Shown one piece after another: positions 34,701 to 48,927 of a stretch of 64,000 nt of DNA. Positions within the stretch are counted from its first letter, which is position 1. The number at the start of each line of letters is the position of its first letter. The translations under genes and the position numbers were made by a program. The DNA is from Streblospio benedicti (Eukaryota > Annelida > Polychaeta > Spionida > Spionidae), in contig CM032666.1 of assembly GCA_019095985.1 (NCBI GenBank), positions 9,814,857 to 9,878,856 on the forward strand. The letters run 5' to 3'. A model generated the notes under the pieces. It saw nothing but the letters and a program-made list of their open reading frames with translations. It ran no database searches and was not told where the DNA came from.

Positions 34701-37689
34701 CAGCGCACGTCTGACGTTTCATGTGCTGAAGAACGTTTATGTGACGAACGAATTTCCGACGAACCGGGTCTATTACGCCGGACCGTGTCATGGCTAAGTG
34801 GATTAAATATCAGAGGGTAGACTCGAGCGCATAATGTCTACAACTGATTTGAAATATGCATGTTTACTGCTGCACTCGTTTGGATTGTGTATGAGTAAAA
34901 CATTTGTAACAAATCTGTAGAACGTAAAGTTATTTTCACAGATGCAAAGATCTTATTTGACACTATGGTGTATTGTAGTTAAACGTGGTGCATTTGTGGA
35001 TTTCAAGGTGGTTAGACACAGGAAATTCTGCAGTCTCATTGTTTTATATAAGTGTTACCTTCACAAGTTCAGTACGATAATTCTAAACTCTAGGTTTATA
35101 TAACCTTATTACAGTGTTTTTCTATGTGAGATATTATCTCACAATACTGAAAATATCCGATAGGGACTAAATACATAAAAGTCAAAGAACACAAAGAAAA
35201 ATAACATGCCAAAATATATGTGATACGTGATAATATAATCAAAACATAAATTATAAACCAAGTTTATTGTATTACATTGTTTTCTTATTTGGAAGAAAAA
35301 TCTATTAAATGCTCATAGGCCTACAGATTATTGAATATATGATGCAGTGACATAGTTACAACACAATCTGTCCACGTGCGCTTGTGCTCTTTATCGAAAT
35401 TAATATGCTATTTTATTAGCATGGGCTAATCATTGTGACTCTCCAGTATCTAAGCTGCTGGTAATATGAATGTGAACAACGTCGATTAGCGTTAATCTGC
35501 GAATGACGAACATGGTGAATGTAACATATAGTTATTAAACTATTAACTATTAACTACTTGTATATATTAAAGGATATCAGATCCGTGTACTTAAAAGAAT
35601 ATGTAGGTAAAATGTATCAAAAAGGGAAGCGCGTACATATGTATTAGCTTGAGCTAGCCATACATCTAGCTGACCACCTTTGAGATAAGCATGTACCAGC
35701 ATTTGAGTTTTTATGAGAAGCCGGTCATTGATTGATAAAAACAGGTAGATGTTGTTTGGTGTCACCTAAAGTCAAAGGTTTTATGTATTCTAACCTACAA
35801 GCCTTTTTTGTATTAGAGACATGTTATTTCAAACTTACTTCAATGAAAGCATGGTGTACAGACAGTTTGAAAAAAGTGTTAGTCGCAAACAGTGATCTGT
35901 CCAAAAAACAAAAAGAAAAAGACATTCCCTGAAATTATTTCCTTATAGTCTTGACAGTTGGCCATATTGGGGGCGTCTGTATACGTGCCACGTACCAGCT
36001 TCTTGATTGAGCAGTTTTAAGACTATAAGCGTATCAATCATTAATGACTTCACCAGCTTATGCTGCAATAAAATTGATGGGGTGTAATAAACGCCGCGTT
36101 ATTGACATGATGATGTGCCGGTGTGAATTGTTATCAGGACATATTAATCAGTTGATAAGAAAAGTGGACCGATTTTTATAGTCAAATTGTACGGTGGATT
36201 GGGCTTGATGGGCGACGCTTGGCGTGGATGGCGTTCCAGGGATTGCAAACAGGTTGGTGTCCGCGAACAGACGGACGAGGTGTAACTGACCATCAACATT
36301 ACCAACACACCTAAGGGTATTAGTTGAGTTTTGTGGTTGATAAGTTGCATGACAACACCAATGGGCTATATTTAGTAATAGTGAATTCTGTGAATGTAGG
36401 TTTCGTCTGAACGTAGCACGTTAAGTCTAAACATTACACATTTTGACTTGTGGCATGAATTATATTTCAACTAGCGAACATAAGAGTGAGTTTAGCATTA
36501 GTACATATTTTGGCACCTGATTTGCTTATTTTATAATAATCAGGGTGTGTATTTTTACTATATTACTAAATCCTAAATGAATAGTAATATCGTGAATATA
36601 TGAAAAGGTGGGAAAAGACACAGAAACAAGAAATATGATAGTACAATAGTTTGATACTACGAGTCCGTGTCTGCACTGCCAGAAACAATGGGTCTATTCA
36701 TAACAGGGTGTCTTGTTGATGGAATTATACGAATTAGGTATGTACCGATAAAAGAGATTTTATTCTATAACGTTAGCAGTTATCATTGTTTTATAATTCT
36801 ATATTTTGAGCATTCATGGCACAGATACATCATCTACAAGGTATTTCTTATCCACAATGCCACGGTCTGATAGCTCGACTTCTAGCTCTCTAAGAATACA
36901 AAGTCAATATCAGTGACATAACATTGTACTATTCTTACTCCTACACCACGAAAGTGAAATTAGACATGTGGGAGGTCATTGTCAGTGACTGCTGTACTTA
37001 ATCCTAATAACATGCTAGAAGATTAACATCTGTAAGCTAGGACACTGTCAGAGATTTCATAATTTCTGAGGTGGCAATCTGCCAATAATATCCTTTACAT
37101 GTTTGCATGCTCTCGGGAAATGATAATAGCAGGGTCTTTATTCCAAACTACTCATATGATCACCCGTAGCCAAGGTCTGCTGATAGCAAGCGTCTACATC
37201 TACATCTATACTGGCCTAGAACCTAAGCCTGGACCCTGGTGAGTGAATATGCATCATCTTGCGTCCTCCCCCACCCCCGGAGCCGGTAAAATATCTGCCC
37301 AAAATGTGTGCAACGTCATGAAATTTAGACCCAAATTGACACTCAAAATGACACTCAAGGCTAATAAATTGAATATTTGCTCGTTACTTATTGTTGACTA
37401 TTGGGATTACTTGGGGAATTATTCTAAAACTTAGTTCCAAAGGGGAAAAAATGCTGTAGTACTATCGCTAATATGAGTGCATGGTGCTCATTTTTCTACC
37501 CAATATAAGTGCAAGGCACATTTCCTACCCAATTGATATGTGTGCAAAATTGGTGCGAAAAAGACACCCAATCTCCCCTAACCTACCTGTATTACCGATG
37601 TGTGTCAATGTGTATTTTGTGGTTGATTATAAAATTGTGCTATAGATAAAATATAAACAGAATCGATCTAAATATTTACTCTAACACGT
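34701..37689. other. Intergenic, nothing firm
   Basis: AT-rich sequence. A GC-richer patch at 36195-36300 has open frames on both strands but no recognisable product. Confidence 0.5.
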
Positions 37690-37850
37690 GTTGTTTATTT
37701 GAACCGCGACAGCCTCTGTGTAATTGGCTCCGGCGTTGTGGTCTATGGCCTCATCACTTCCATCCCTGTACTGAGCCGCTGGCGTAAACGGTCCATGTTT
37801 AGGATCAAGCAAATTGCCATAACGGGTTCAAGGTTTTTCCATGAGTAGGC
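37690..37850 (-). other. GC-rich, coding-like island, unidentified
   Basis: On the minus strand one frame reads YGNLLDPKHGPFTPAAQY, RDGSDEAIDHNAGANYTEAV, AVQINNTC before a stop. On the plus strand another frame (VYLNRDSLCVIGSGVVVYGL then ITSIPVLSRWRKRSMF) is also open across the same bases. No family is recognised. It may be a fragment of a repeat-encoded protein or a lone exon; the strand is a guess. Confidence 0.25.
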
Positions 37851-38559
37851 CTGTAGGAATGAGAAAGTGCAGATAGTTTTTTTAAGAGATATACTGCAGG
37901 GTCCAGAATTCCTATATAGTCTCGTATTCTAATTGTTTTTGCACTCCAGGTCTCTGTTTTGTAGTTTGATTGTTTCTGCTACAAATTCTTTAGACTTAAT
38001 TATAATTAGTTTATAGATAAAGCCCTATAAGTAAAAGTGGCCATGAGCATATTCATAAATTATGTTGATTTACGATCACATTTCACGGGGCGAATATTCG
38101 CCCAAAAATGTTCCTCGATACATTATGAAGTCAACTTTTCAAATTGCAAGGAATAGTCAAGCTCAGTGGTACACCCAAGATTATAGTTTACAGAACATCT
38201 TCTTTATCTACAGAACACTGGTTAAATCAGCAGTCAGCTTGTGTGAATGCCTAGATTTGTCGGACTTGACCTTCATTGGAAGACAGTGTTATTTTCCTTC
38301 GGGGAATAAACTGAAAATTCATTATAGCAGCATAACCGTATCCCATCTTATCCAATAACATGCTGTTATTACCAATGTCAGAAGAATATATCACCATCTA
38401 CAGTTTGCTTTAAAGAGGCGGTGTATTGGTCGTTCCCCTCCATTTTCATAGAAAAGGAATTCATCAGCTATAAGCATGACAATTTCGAATATTGATGCCG
38501 AATCATTTGTGGTATTATAGCCATTGTTAATTGGCACGGTGTGTGGTCACGTGCATGTT

Positions 38560-38745
38560 TTGAAAGGTATGTACTCCGTGTCCTTGTATCTATCGTTTAT
38601 GTAAGGAAATTTCAGCGACAGGCCGGTAAAGTTATTTGAAAAGCCGGGAGTCGAACACATTGTCTCCTGCTTAACCCCAGACCCGTCATTATGTGTAGGA
38701 CAGGTGCATTTGACGGCTAAGCTAACCTTGCTTACGGCTTATACA
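38560..38745 (-). mobile_element. tRNA-derived SINE-like remnant
   Basis: On the minus strand TTAGCTTAGCCGT (box A-like) is followed about 65 bases later by TGTTCGACTCCCGG (box B) and then a non-tRNA tail with GCCTGTCGCTGAAATTTCC. Spacing is longer than in a plain tRNA, which suggests a SINE head. Confidence 0.35.
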
Positions 38746-38876
38746 CTTGTTTACACTTGGCCAGTATCAGTATTACGCAACGCTTGTTCCCGCCTTTATA
38801 CTATTTTTGGCACACACACAGCCACACACAGTCTTATATTAATCACACAGTCTCTACTTGTCCCTGAAACTCTACC

Positions 38877-38931
38877 ACGTCGAGTGTGTGCTGCCTGACG
38901 AGAGGTCGTGTGTTCTGTTTCACTTTGTTTA
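38877..38931 (+). repeat. 55-bp direct repeat, copy 1
   Basis: ACGTCGAGTGTGTGCT to TTTCACTTTGTTTA; about 90% identical to 39051-39105. Confidence 0.85.
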
Positions 38932-39050
38932 CAGACTACCCCAAACTTCCATTTCCTTGACAACCAACAACCATCCGCCGACGAGCGGGACTCACTTGAT
39001 CACTCGCTGTTCCCTCTTATGGCTGGAGCTCACCAATGGTGGGAGTGGAC

Positions 39051-39105
39051 ACGTCGAGTGTGTGCTACCTGACGAGAGGTCGTGTACTCTGTTTCACTTA
39101 GTTTA
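39051..39105 (+). repeat. 55-bp direct repeat, copy 2
   Basis: Second copy, 174 bp downstream of the first and in the same orientation. The spacer between copies is not repeated. Confidence 0.85.
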
Positions 39106-39166
39106 AATTTACCGTACAGTTAAAAATCGTATATGAACATTCGTGATTGTCGGACCGGGGTTTTAT

Positions 39167-39361
39167 GCAGTGCCAAAACATAAGTGATAAGGTACTACAT
39201 AACCAGTACTGTGAGGACGATGAACTGTGGGGAGGCATCCTCGTGTTGCTGTACAGCAACGGCAGCCCCTTAAAGCTGAGCGCAGGTCTAGGAGACAGTT
39301 CATCCCCAATGACCTGTTATTCACAGACTTGCTGACATCACGTTCTGCAGTGGTAGATAAT
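39167..39361 (+). other. Exon-like segment with a strong donor
   Basis: GTTTTATGCAG (to 39170) is acceptor-like, and GATAATTG/GTATGTGAG (junction about 39362) is a near-consensus donor. Two overlapping frames are open for over 40 codons: CEDDELWGGILVLLYSNGS and, in the frame reaching the donor, RRSRRQFIPNDLLFTDLLTS followed by RSAVVDN. No protein is recognised. Confidence 0.2.
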
Positions 39362-39362
39362 T

Positions 39363-40070
39363 GGTATGTGAGTTGGTGGCAGGGGGTCAATTATTGACAA
39401 TTTTTTATTTTTTTTATTTTAATCCAGACCATGTTGGAATCATTCGAACACTCCCAGAATGCAAACTTTCAAACATCGTACATTCTTACGGTGCGGTCAT
39501 TGTGTGGTCATCATTTCCTTGATGAACATACTCTCAGAGAAGTTGAAAATATGTAAAATGAATGGTATTTTTTTACCTCAAAATAAAAAGTGTGTCAATT
39601 ACGTGGGTGACTATGTCCCGAGATATAGAAGTCATCAGGATCCACTTCACTGTGATGCGTGTGCTAATATGGCAGGCAGTATTTATGTTTATGAGTGTAG
39701 GCCATGAAATACATGAAATATTCATACAATGCTGCAGTTTTAAACCATCAGCAAAGTCATTTCTCTAAATGTTAACACATTATTATGTTCTATGGGTCTA
39801 TAAAATACAAAACAACGCCTTTCGCAATTATAGAAATGGTTTAGAGTTATAATTGGGGTAGATTATGTCACTTCGACTTTTAGTTTAATATATGTGAGGG
39901 GACGGAGAAGAAAATGGTGTTAAAATGTGCTTGCTCTGGCCAATCCATATTTCCAGAAAGGTGGGGGGGGGGGCGGCGGTGCAATGAGGAATTCTATCAA
40001 ATCTATTCACACAGATGCCAGGGTGTCATATTTTGTGGTAAAAGCTGACACCCTACCCACACCACACACC
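39363..40070. other. Intergenic, nothing seen
   Basis: AT-rich, with a G-run at 39962-39972. Confidence 0.5.
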
Positions 40071-42700
<2,630 letters not shown>

Positions 42701-42982
42701 TGCCAATTAAAGTATGTTTTTAACAGGACCATTTTTAGTCCATTTTCAACATTTTCTGCTACAGATTTGATGCCGCTTTGAATGAAAATGTTCAAACTTG
42801 GCACAATACTTACAATCTAAAATGACCATCATATGTGCCCAATTTAGGTACTTTGCCAATTAAAGTGTGGTTTCCACCAGGGCATGTTTCGGTCATTTAC
42901 AACATTTTCCACATCAGCGTTAATACTACTTGAATTAAAGATTCAAACTTGATACAATACTTACATACTTTGTGGCCATCAT
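42701..42982 (+). repeat. Two diverged copies of a ~130-bp segment, period ~153 bp
   Basis: Unit 1 (42701-42832) and unit 2 (42854-42982) both start TGCCAATTAAAGT, share CATTTTC..CATTTTC, TTCAAACTTG and ACAATACTTACA, and end CCATCAT. Confidence 0.75.
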
Positions 42983-43814
42983 CTTTTTAATCACAATTTT
43001 AGTTGGGCATAAAATAGTTGAGCATATATCTATATCTATAGTTCGGTTTAGAGGATGGGCTTTTGGGTAAGTGGGAAATTACATTGAAGAGCATTGCTAT
43101 TAATTAATAGCTGTATTTCTGCTTGTCACTGTTGTTTATGCTTATTTTTCTACCCTATCTATCAATGCACATGTCACGTAGAATTCCTGTTTGGTTGCAT
43201 GAATCTACAGCAGGAGTTAACAAGTAAAGCAGGTTATAGTCCTAGTGGCACATAAATTTTGAGTGTGTTTTCTAACTAGATTATAGTAAACGTGGGTATG
43301 CCCATATTAGTCAACGTTGGGCTTGTAAACCTTTGTTCTGTGGGTACTTTTTATAGTGTTGATGTTGTGAATGCAGACCTATGAAATAATAATATAATAA
43401 GCATATACCATCAGATTAATTTAAAACACTGCTTGTATAACTTACACCTTAAACTGAAATATCATATGCCTGTACTATGTATGGCCGACAATGTGTATCA
43501 ATTTGACCAAACGTGCCTGTGTTTTTATAAGCCCGTGACAAGTTTAAATTATAAAAGTCACAGCTAGTCTGCCAAAAGCAGACATCCTCAAACTGTGAGC
43601 GTATTATGTTGTTTGGAAATTAGGTGGATGAGTTACAGTGTTTTTCAAGATTTTCCCTGCATAGGAATGATGCAAAATCATAAAATTTAAGCGCCAATAT
43701 TCGAAATAGATAAATCCAATATACAATACAGGGATACTTTAACCATGCCCGGAAAACTGGAAGTTTTTGAGAGAAAGACGGTGGGTGATGGTGGAAATGG
43801 GTTCGACTGCTCTT

Positions 43815-43851
43815 CATATATAACATATATAACATATATAACATATATAAC
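43815..43851 (+). repeat. 10-bp tandem repeat CATATATAA
   Basis: Four near-perfect units of ACATATATAA. Confidence 0.85.
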
Positions 43852-43910
43852 AGCACTAGAATAAAAACATTATATATTCGGACTTTATGTACGTGAATCA
43901 TTTGTACTCG

Positions 43911-44330
43911 GGGGGGGGGGTGTACCCCCCCAAAATGGCAAGCGTGTGCCACCAGGGGTATGAAATTAGTACCTAGAAATATAGTGCCACCGCCTATCTG
44001 ACCCAAAACTATGATGTCATGAGCAACATACAATGTTTTGATAATGCTCTGTCTAAAGGATGATGTGAATTAAGCAAAGAAAATGTATTACCTAATAAGA
44101 TGATGATCTGCCAATATTTGCATGAAAATATCAATTATGTGACCCAAACATATGCAGAATTTTGAAAAATTATAGCCCCAAAATATTTGGATGGGAAAAT
44201 TATGGCCCCAAAATGTAATAGATGGCGTAATTATGACCCAAAAGTATAATGGAAGGCGCAAAAAGGTACGTACCCCTATCCGGTGGCACATCCGTATACA
44301 TCCAACCTATTGAAGACACCCCCCTGACCA
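43911..44330. mobile_element. MITE-like unit with inverted ends and internal 31-bp repeats
   Basis: The left end has GGGGGGTGT...GTGTGCCACCAGGGGTA and the right end, in reverse complement, GGGGGGTGT...GATGTGCCACCGGATAGGGGTA. Near the right end three ~31-bp units with AATTATRGCCCCAAAA follow each other (44170-44260). No target duplication could be read, so limits are approximate. Confidence 0.4.
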
Positions 44331-47140
44331 TTTACATTACCCAGTAGGTCTATCTATCCCAATAATTACATATACGCATATACGTAAAATCACATGCATG
44401 GCGCATGGTATAGTTTCGTTGTTGCATTCATTATGTAAAGATGATGAACGTTATCTATGAATGTTTTCGTTTTTGGCGGGATGTGGGTGATGAGCGTATG
44501 GTGGTGTCCCCGGTGTCCATATGTAACATAGAGTCAGCATTGCCGGCTGTGGACATGTGGTCAAGTACAGTTAGAGCTCTAAATCAAATACACGAGCCAC
44601 GCGTTGTAGTCCATTAAGCAGATGCAGATATGATAAGCTGTCACGACACGGTTCAGTCAAATCCCATGACTGTGGGGAAGCACTCGCAGACACACTAATG
44701 CACATTTTCTAGGTCGCCCACTAGCCTCTTTAATCTAAAGCAGGATGTGTTATGTGCTGGATGGGGTTAGTGCTGCAATCAATATAAATCATGGGCTAAA
44801 CACCTGATCTTACACATCAGCGTCTCATATTATTGGATCCTCTTTTGCCCCCCCCCCCACACACACACTCAAATGCACAACACACACAAATCCGATAGCT
44901 GTATTATGATATACCTATTTGCAACTCATATATTGATCCCTATTTTCCAGAACCACGGGGAGTGCGTACTAGTAGTTCTTTCTTGTAATATTTGGTCACG
45001 GTAGCAAATCAAACAACCAGAACACATGTACATACATGTGATTTCCAAAACAAACAAAACCAACACCAACTTTCTTCACAGTTGATAATCTTTTTTGTTC
45101 ATTTGCCTGCAGTGCATCCATATGTGTATACAGACACTTTATTTCTGATGCAACGCCAAAAACGAACTTTGGAAGACATCGATATTTACCTGTTTCAACC
45201 AATCGCAGCACAGTCGGTGTTGCCGTCACCTGATATTTGTCCAGTGTTGTTAAGACTTTCATTGAATGGACAGCATTTTTAATTATGTGCACATGTCAAA
45301 TGAGTATATGAGTAATAGATATAGCCGGTAGATGCAGACAATTCATGTATCAGATAGCCAGGACGGGTGTCTGATGAGTTCCACAACGGTACAAGTTTAC
45401 TGCAACACATCTGGACAGTCTATCGCTTGACACAATGCAATCCGCCTGCTAATAGTTTTTAATATCTGCAATTGTACTATATGAAAATTCTCGGCGAGCA
45501 CAGCGTCGTTAAAACAACGTTGACTCATGGACAATACAGATGTTTATTTTAATCATTTGTGGAATGGATAAAGATACTCACACACATTTCTTTTTCAAAT
45601 ATCAAATATTACATCACAGAGATCCACACCAAGCACAGTGTATATAAAAATGCGCTTACTAGCCCCTTATGACAAATATATATAATTGACTGTCAAAGCG
45701 TTATTCTTGGGCGAGGGCTTATCAATTTTGGCTTATTCCTATACAGTCATATTGGCTACTACATAAAACCATAAAATATGATGCATATAGTTTGGGCGTG
45801 TCTCACTACTAGCGAGAAATGCACTCAATATCCACCTAGGGAACGTTCATTATTTATGAGGAGGGGTCCGAAGGAAATTAAGGGGGGCGCTTTATACTAT
45901 AGCTTTATACATGGAAATTGAGGGTGGGCCTTCAACTTCTGTACATGAAAAAAGGGGGGGGGAGGGGGTCTCTCCGACTTTGTACAGAAATTTGTACATG
46001 GTGTCTTTATGACGCTGTCATGGCTGCCGCCGTCTGCAATTTTTTAAATATAAAATCGCCTATAGACAGCATACAGGACCATCGTGAACACCAGAAAGAT
46101 AATTTGCAAAACTACCAAGTACCATGAACGATTGCCCATAGTCAACTCTTGACTAGCTAGTCAAGTTTGGGAGGGAGGAGTTCGCCGGACAACGTCCCCA
46201 AATTAGCTTATTAATATAAAGATAGTGAGATGAAGTAAGAGAAACTTGAAAAAAATGACTCTTTTTGGGAAACCTGCATGATATATATCACCACATAGCA
46301 TTGTTTATTTTGTTTACTTCGTATTCATTAAGCTTACATTACAATAACACCTCACAACATGTTAATTGTTTTGTGTTTTGTGTGCATCCTTTCTGCGGCT
46401 TATTTTGCTGTGCTTTACATTTGCTACTTCCTGCAAAACATCATGTTTACAATATCTTTATAATGCTGTTTCTTCTATTTTCAGTATTTTACACATATAT
46501 CATGTAAACAAAATGAATGATATTGAATTAAATGAAATGTGTCAAAACAATCTATCAAGAATAACCACATATCAAACATCAATTTGCAAGTAAGAGAAAT
46601 AAAGAAATTAAAAACAAATCATCGAATAAATAGGTCTATATAACGTATTTCCCACGTCTATATTTCAAATATATAGATTGAATCCTAAAACATTTATGCC
46701 AATTGTCTTGAACACCTACGACAATATTAATGGAGACCAAGAACTTGAACATCAACTTAGGTATTAAATAACAATAGCACTTCAGAATCTTCATTTGAAA
46801 AAAAAGACACACAGTCAAGTCTGCTCTAAACGCTACTATTTCATAAAATCTTTAAACAACGGTGTCATGCTACAGGTTCATATAGTGCCCCAACAATTGA
46901 TCATATCCTATGTTCCTGCAAAACACACGTCCGGATATGTGCAGTGCTCCAGTTTCTTCACATCAATCCCCGGTGCGTAAAACGTAATTAGCAACAGACA
47001 CAAAGCAAATCCCGTCTGCATCATTGCAAAATACGTGCGTATCAGCCTAACAAATACGGTGCAAACTCGTTCTCTCCCACCTCTTGTATCAAAACATTCT
47101 TTTACCATTACATATCATGGTAAAAACTGTAAATTGAATT

Positions 47141-47169
47141 TTACAATAAATGCTTGACTAAAACTAAAA
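47141..47169 (+). repeat. 29-bp direct repeat, copy 1
   Basis: TTACAATAAATGCTTGACTA then AAACTAAAA; one difference from 47855-47883. Confidence 0.8.
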
Positions 47170-47854
47170 ATAATCCGTTAAAGCAGTAGATTGGTTATGT
47201 TACTGTCCCTGTTCTACCTACTTTAAGAATGTTTGCTGTTAATCCCAAATTCAATGATACAAAGCATCCTTTCTGATACAGTAGTTGATCATTCCAAAAA
47301 TTAAGGGTTCACATTATTGCCCAAAGGCTTGCTTTTGGACTTTGTGTCCTCGATATCACATGAGGGTAGATTGTTGGCAAAACAGCAGAAGTTGCCTTAA
47401 TAGTGAGGACCCAACCCCTTACAACTCCCATAAGCGTGTTTTTTTCTCTCACAAGTGTACTCATCATATTCAGTTTTTAAACATTGAAGCGTGGGATACC
47501 AAATTTTCGGCCGGGCAACTCAGCCAACCAGAATCGAGTATTTTCTGCAACCGAGGGAAGACATGCTAGCTTCTATCTGGTTGGCACTGTCATTACTAAA
47601 TGAATGATTTTCCCAGGAACTGCTGTTGATTCAGTCATGTGTGAGAGTGATTTTCTCCTTCATTTTCGACCACTTCCGCAATCAATGCAGCGCAGCACAC
47701 TGTCATTGTTGGTCAGAAAATAGACCAAGCTAAAATAGAGGTTAATGTTACATTGTTATGACTGTCAATCATTGCTTCCATCTAGGGTTATTTTATGAGG
47801 ATAATTTGGAGCTCACACATACTGTTTTATTTGAGATTGGACAGTATTGAACAT

Positions 47855-47883
47855 TACAATAAATACTTGACTAAAACTAAAAT
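47855..47883 (+). repeat. 29-bp direct repeat, copy 2
   Basis: Same orientation, 714 bp from copy 1. Confidence 0.8.
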
Positions 47884-48773
47884 CATCTGTATTCCTCGCG
47901 AACACAGTTTCGTTAAATAGTCTGCGAACACTTTGGATATTTTGTTGTGCATTAATGCAGAATGTAATGTATCGTATTCAATAGTGATGACAAATGTCTG
48001 AACATGTTCTCAAGTGATGTCCGAATATTCCTGTGGCAGATTGCTATGTCATGCGGGAAAACTGATCCATCTCTACATAGTGTACACATAACATGGACCA
48101 TACATTTATCACCGCATCTGACATGTCTCTCCAAAACGACAGGCACTTACTGATGTGTTACAGCGTTTTAATTGCCTATCACTTCTCTTGGCGATGTATA
48201 TAATACAATACTGTACACCATAGTTACCATGCATCTGTCTTATGCCTTCAGCCAGACCAAACATATGTCATATGTCTTACAAAAAGACTGGGGTGTTTCT
48301 AATGTAAACCTTCTTCACGAGTCACATGTTTTCGGCACTCACTGCGGACTATAGGGAATGATGTTCTGATTTCTGTGTGCCACCATATCTACAACATATA
48401 CTTATATGTATACATATATACATATTTTCACAAGAAATGTGCAATATTTCTACAGAATAAATATACATGTACATCTCTTACTACGTTTTCATTTTCATCA
48501 CTTACAGATCTACTGTTTTCAAATGTTTGAAACACGTATATCGTCCATAGGATACACTGACGATATGCCTCTTCATATAAAGACCAGATTATCATATTTT
48601 CGCAAACCGACATTTTATATCCATGTCTACTTATATGTAGTCCCCCAGGGAGTGAGAGTCCACCGTGATTGAGGTGCCCACGCCATACACCTGTCCACGT
48701 GCTCCGACAAGAGGTTTGTCCTATTCGTTCAGAAAGACCGGACTGGTCTAATGTCCACCTCCTCCTTCCCTAG

Positions 48774-48927
48774 TCATAGCGGCGTGAGCGACATGTCGCC
48801 GGTGCTGGGGTACTTGCGGCTGATCATGGACTTGAGCGTGTTCTGCCGGTGCATGTAGTGGTACTGACCGTTGCTCAGACTGTGCATGTCCTTGGTGATG
48901 AACGGCTCATCACCCACAACCAGGTGT
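48774..48927 (-). CDS. Gene 2 last coding exon (C-terminal tail)
   Basis: Acceptor TCTCCTTGCAG; split Arg codon, then HLVVGDEPFITKDMHSLSNG and on to TGDMSLTPL and TGA (48776-48774). The tail is GC-rich at third positions, unlike the surroundings, confirming coding use. Confidence 0.88.

Larger units (their letters stand above)
44331..48773. other. Intergenic between the convergent receptor genes
   Basis: No gene recognised. 45837-45900 (AGGGAACGTTCATTATTTATG then G-rich) looks like one end of a MITE, but I cannot find its partner. The 29-bp repeat pair 47141-47169/47855-47883 lies here. The 3' UTR of gene 2 must begin at 48773 going left; no canonical AATAAA was seen close by on the minus strand. 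Confidence 0.45.

Noticed and set aside
38062-38358. 98-codon plus-strand frame
   Set aside because: No family recognised, no coding-like GC skew and no splice context; left unannotated.
43620-44033. 137-codon minus-strand frame with repeated YML
   Set aside because: It is generated by the CATATATAA tandem repeat and the end of the MITE-like unit.
45837-45975. Possible third GGG-ended MITE
   Set aside because: AGGGAACGTTCATTATTTATG looks like an element end, but no matching inverted end was found.
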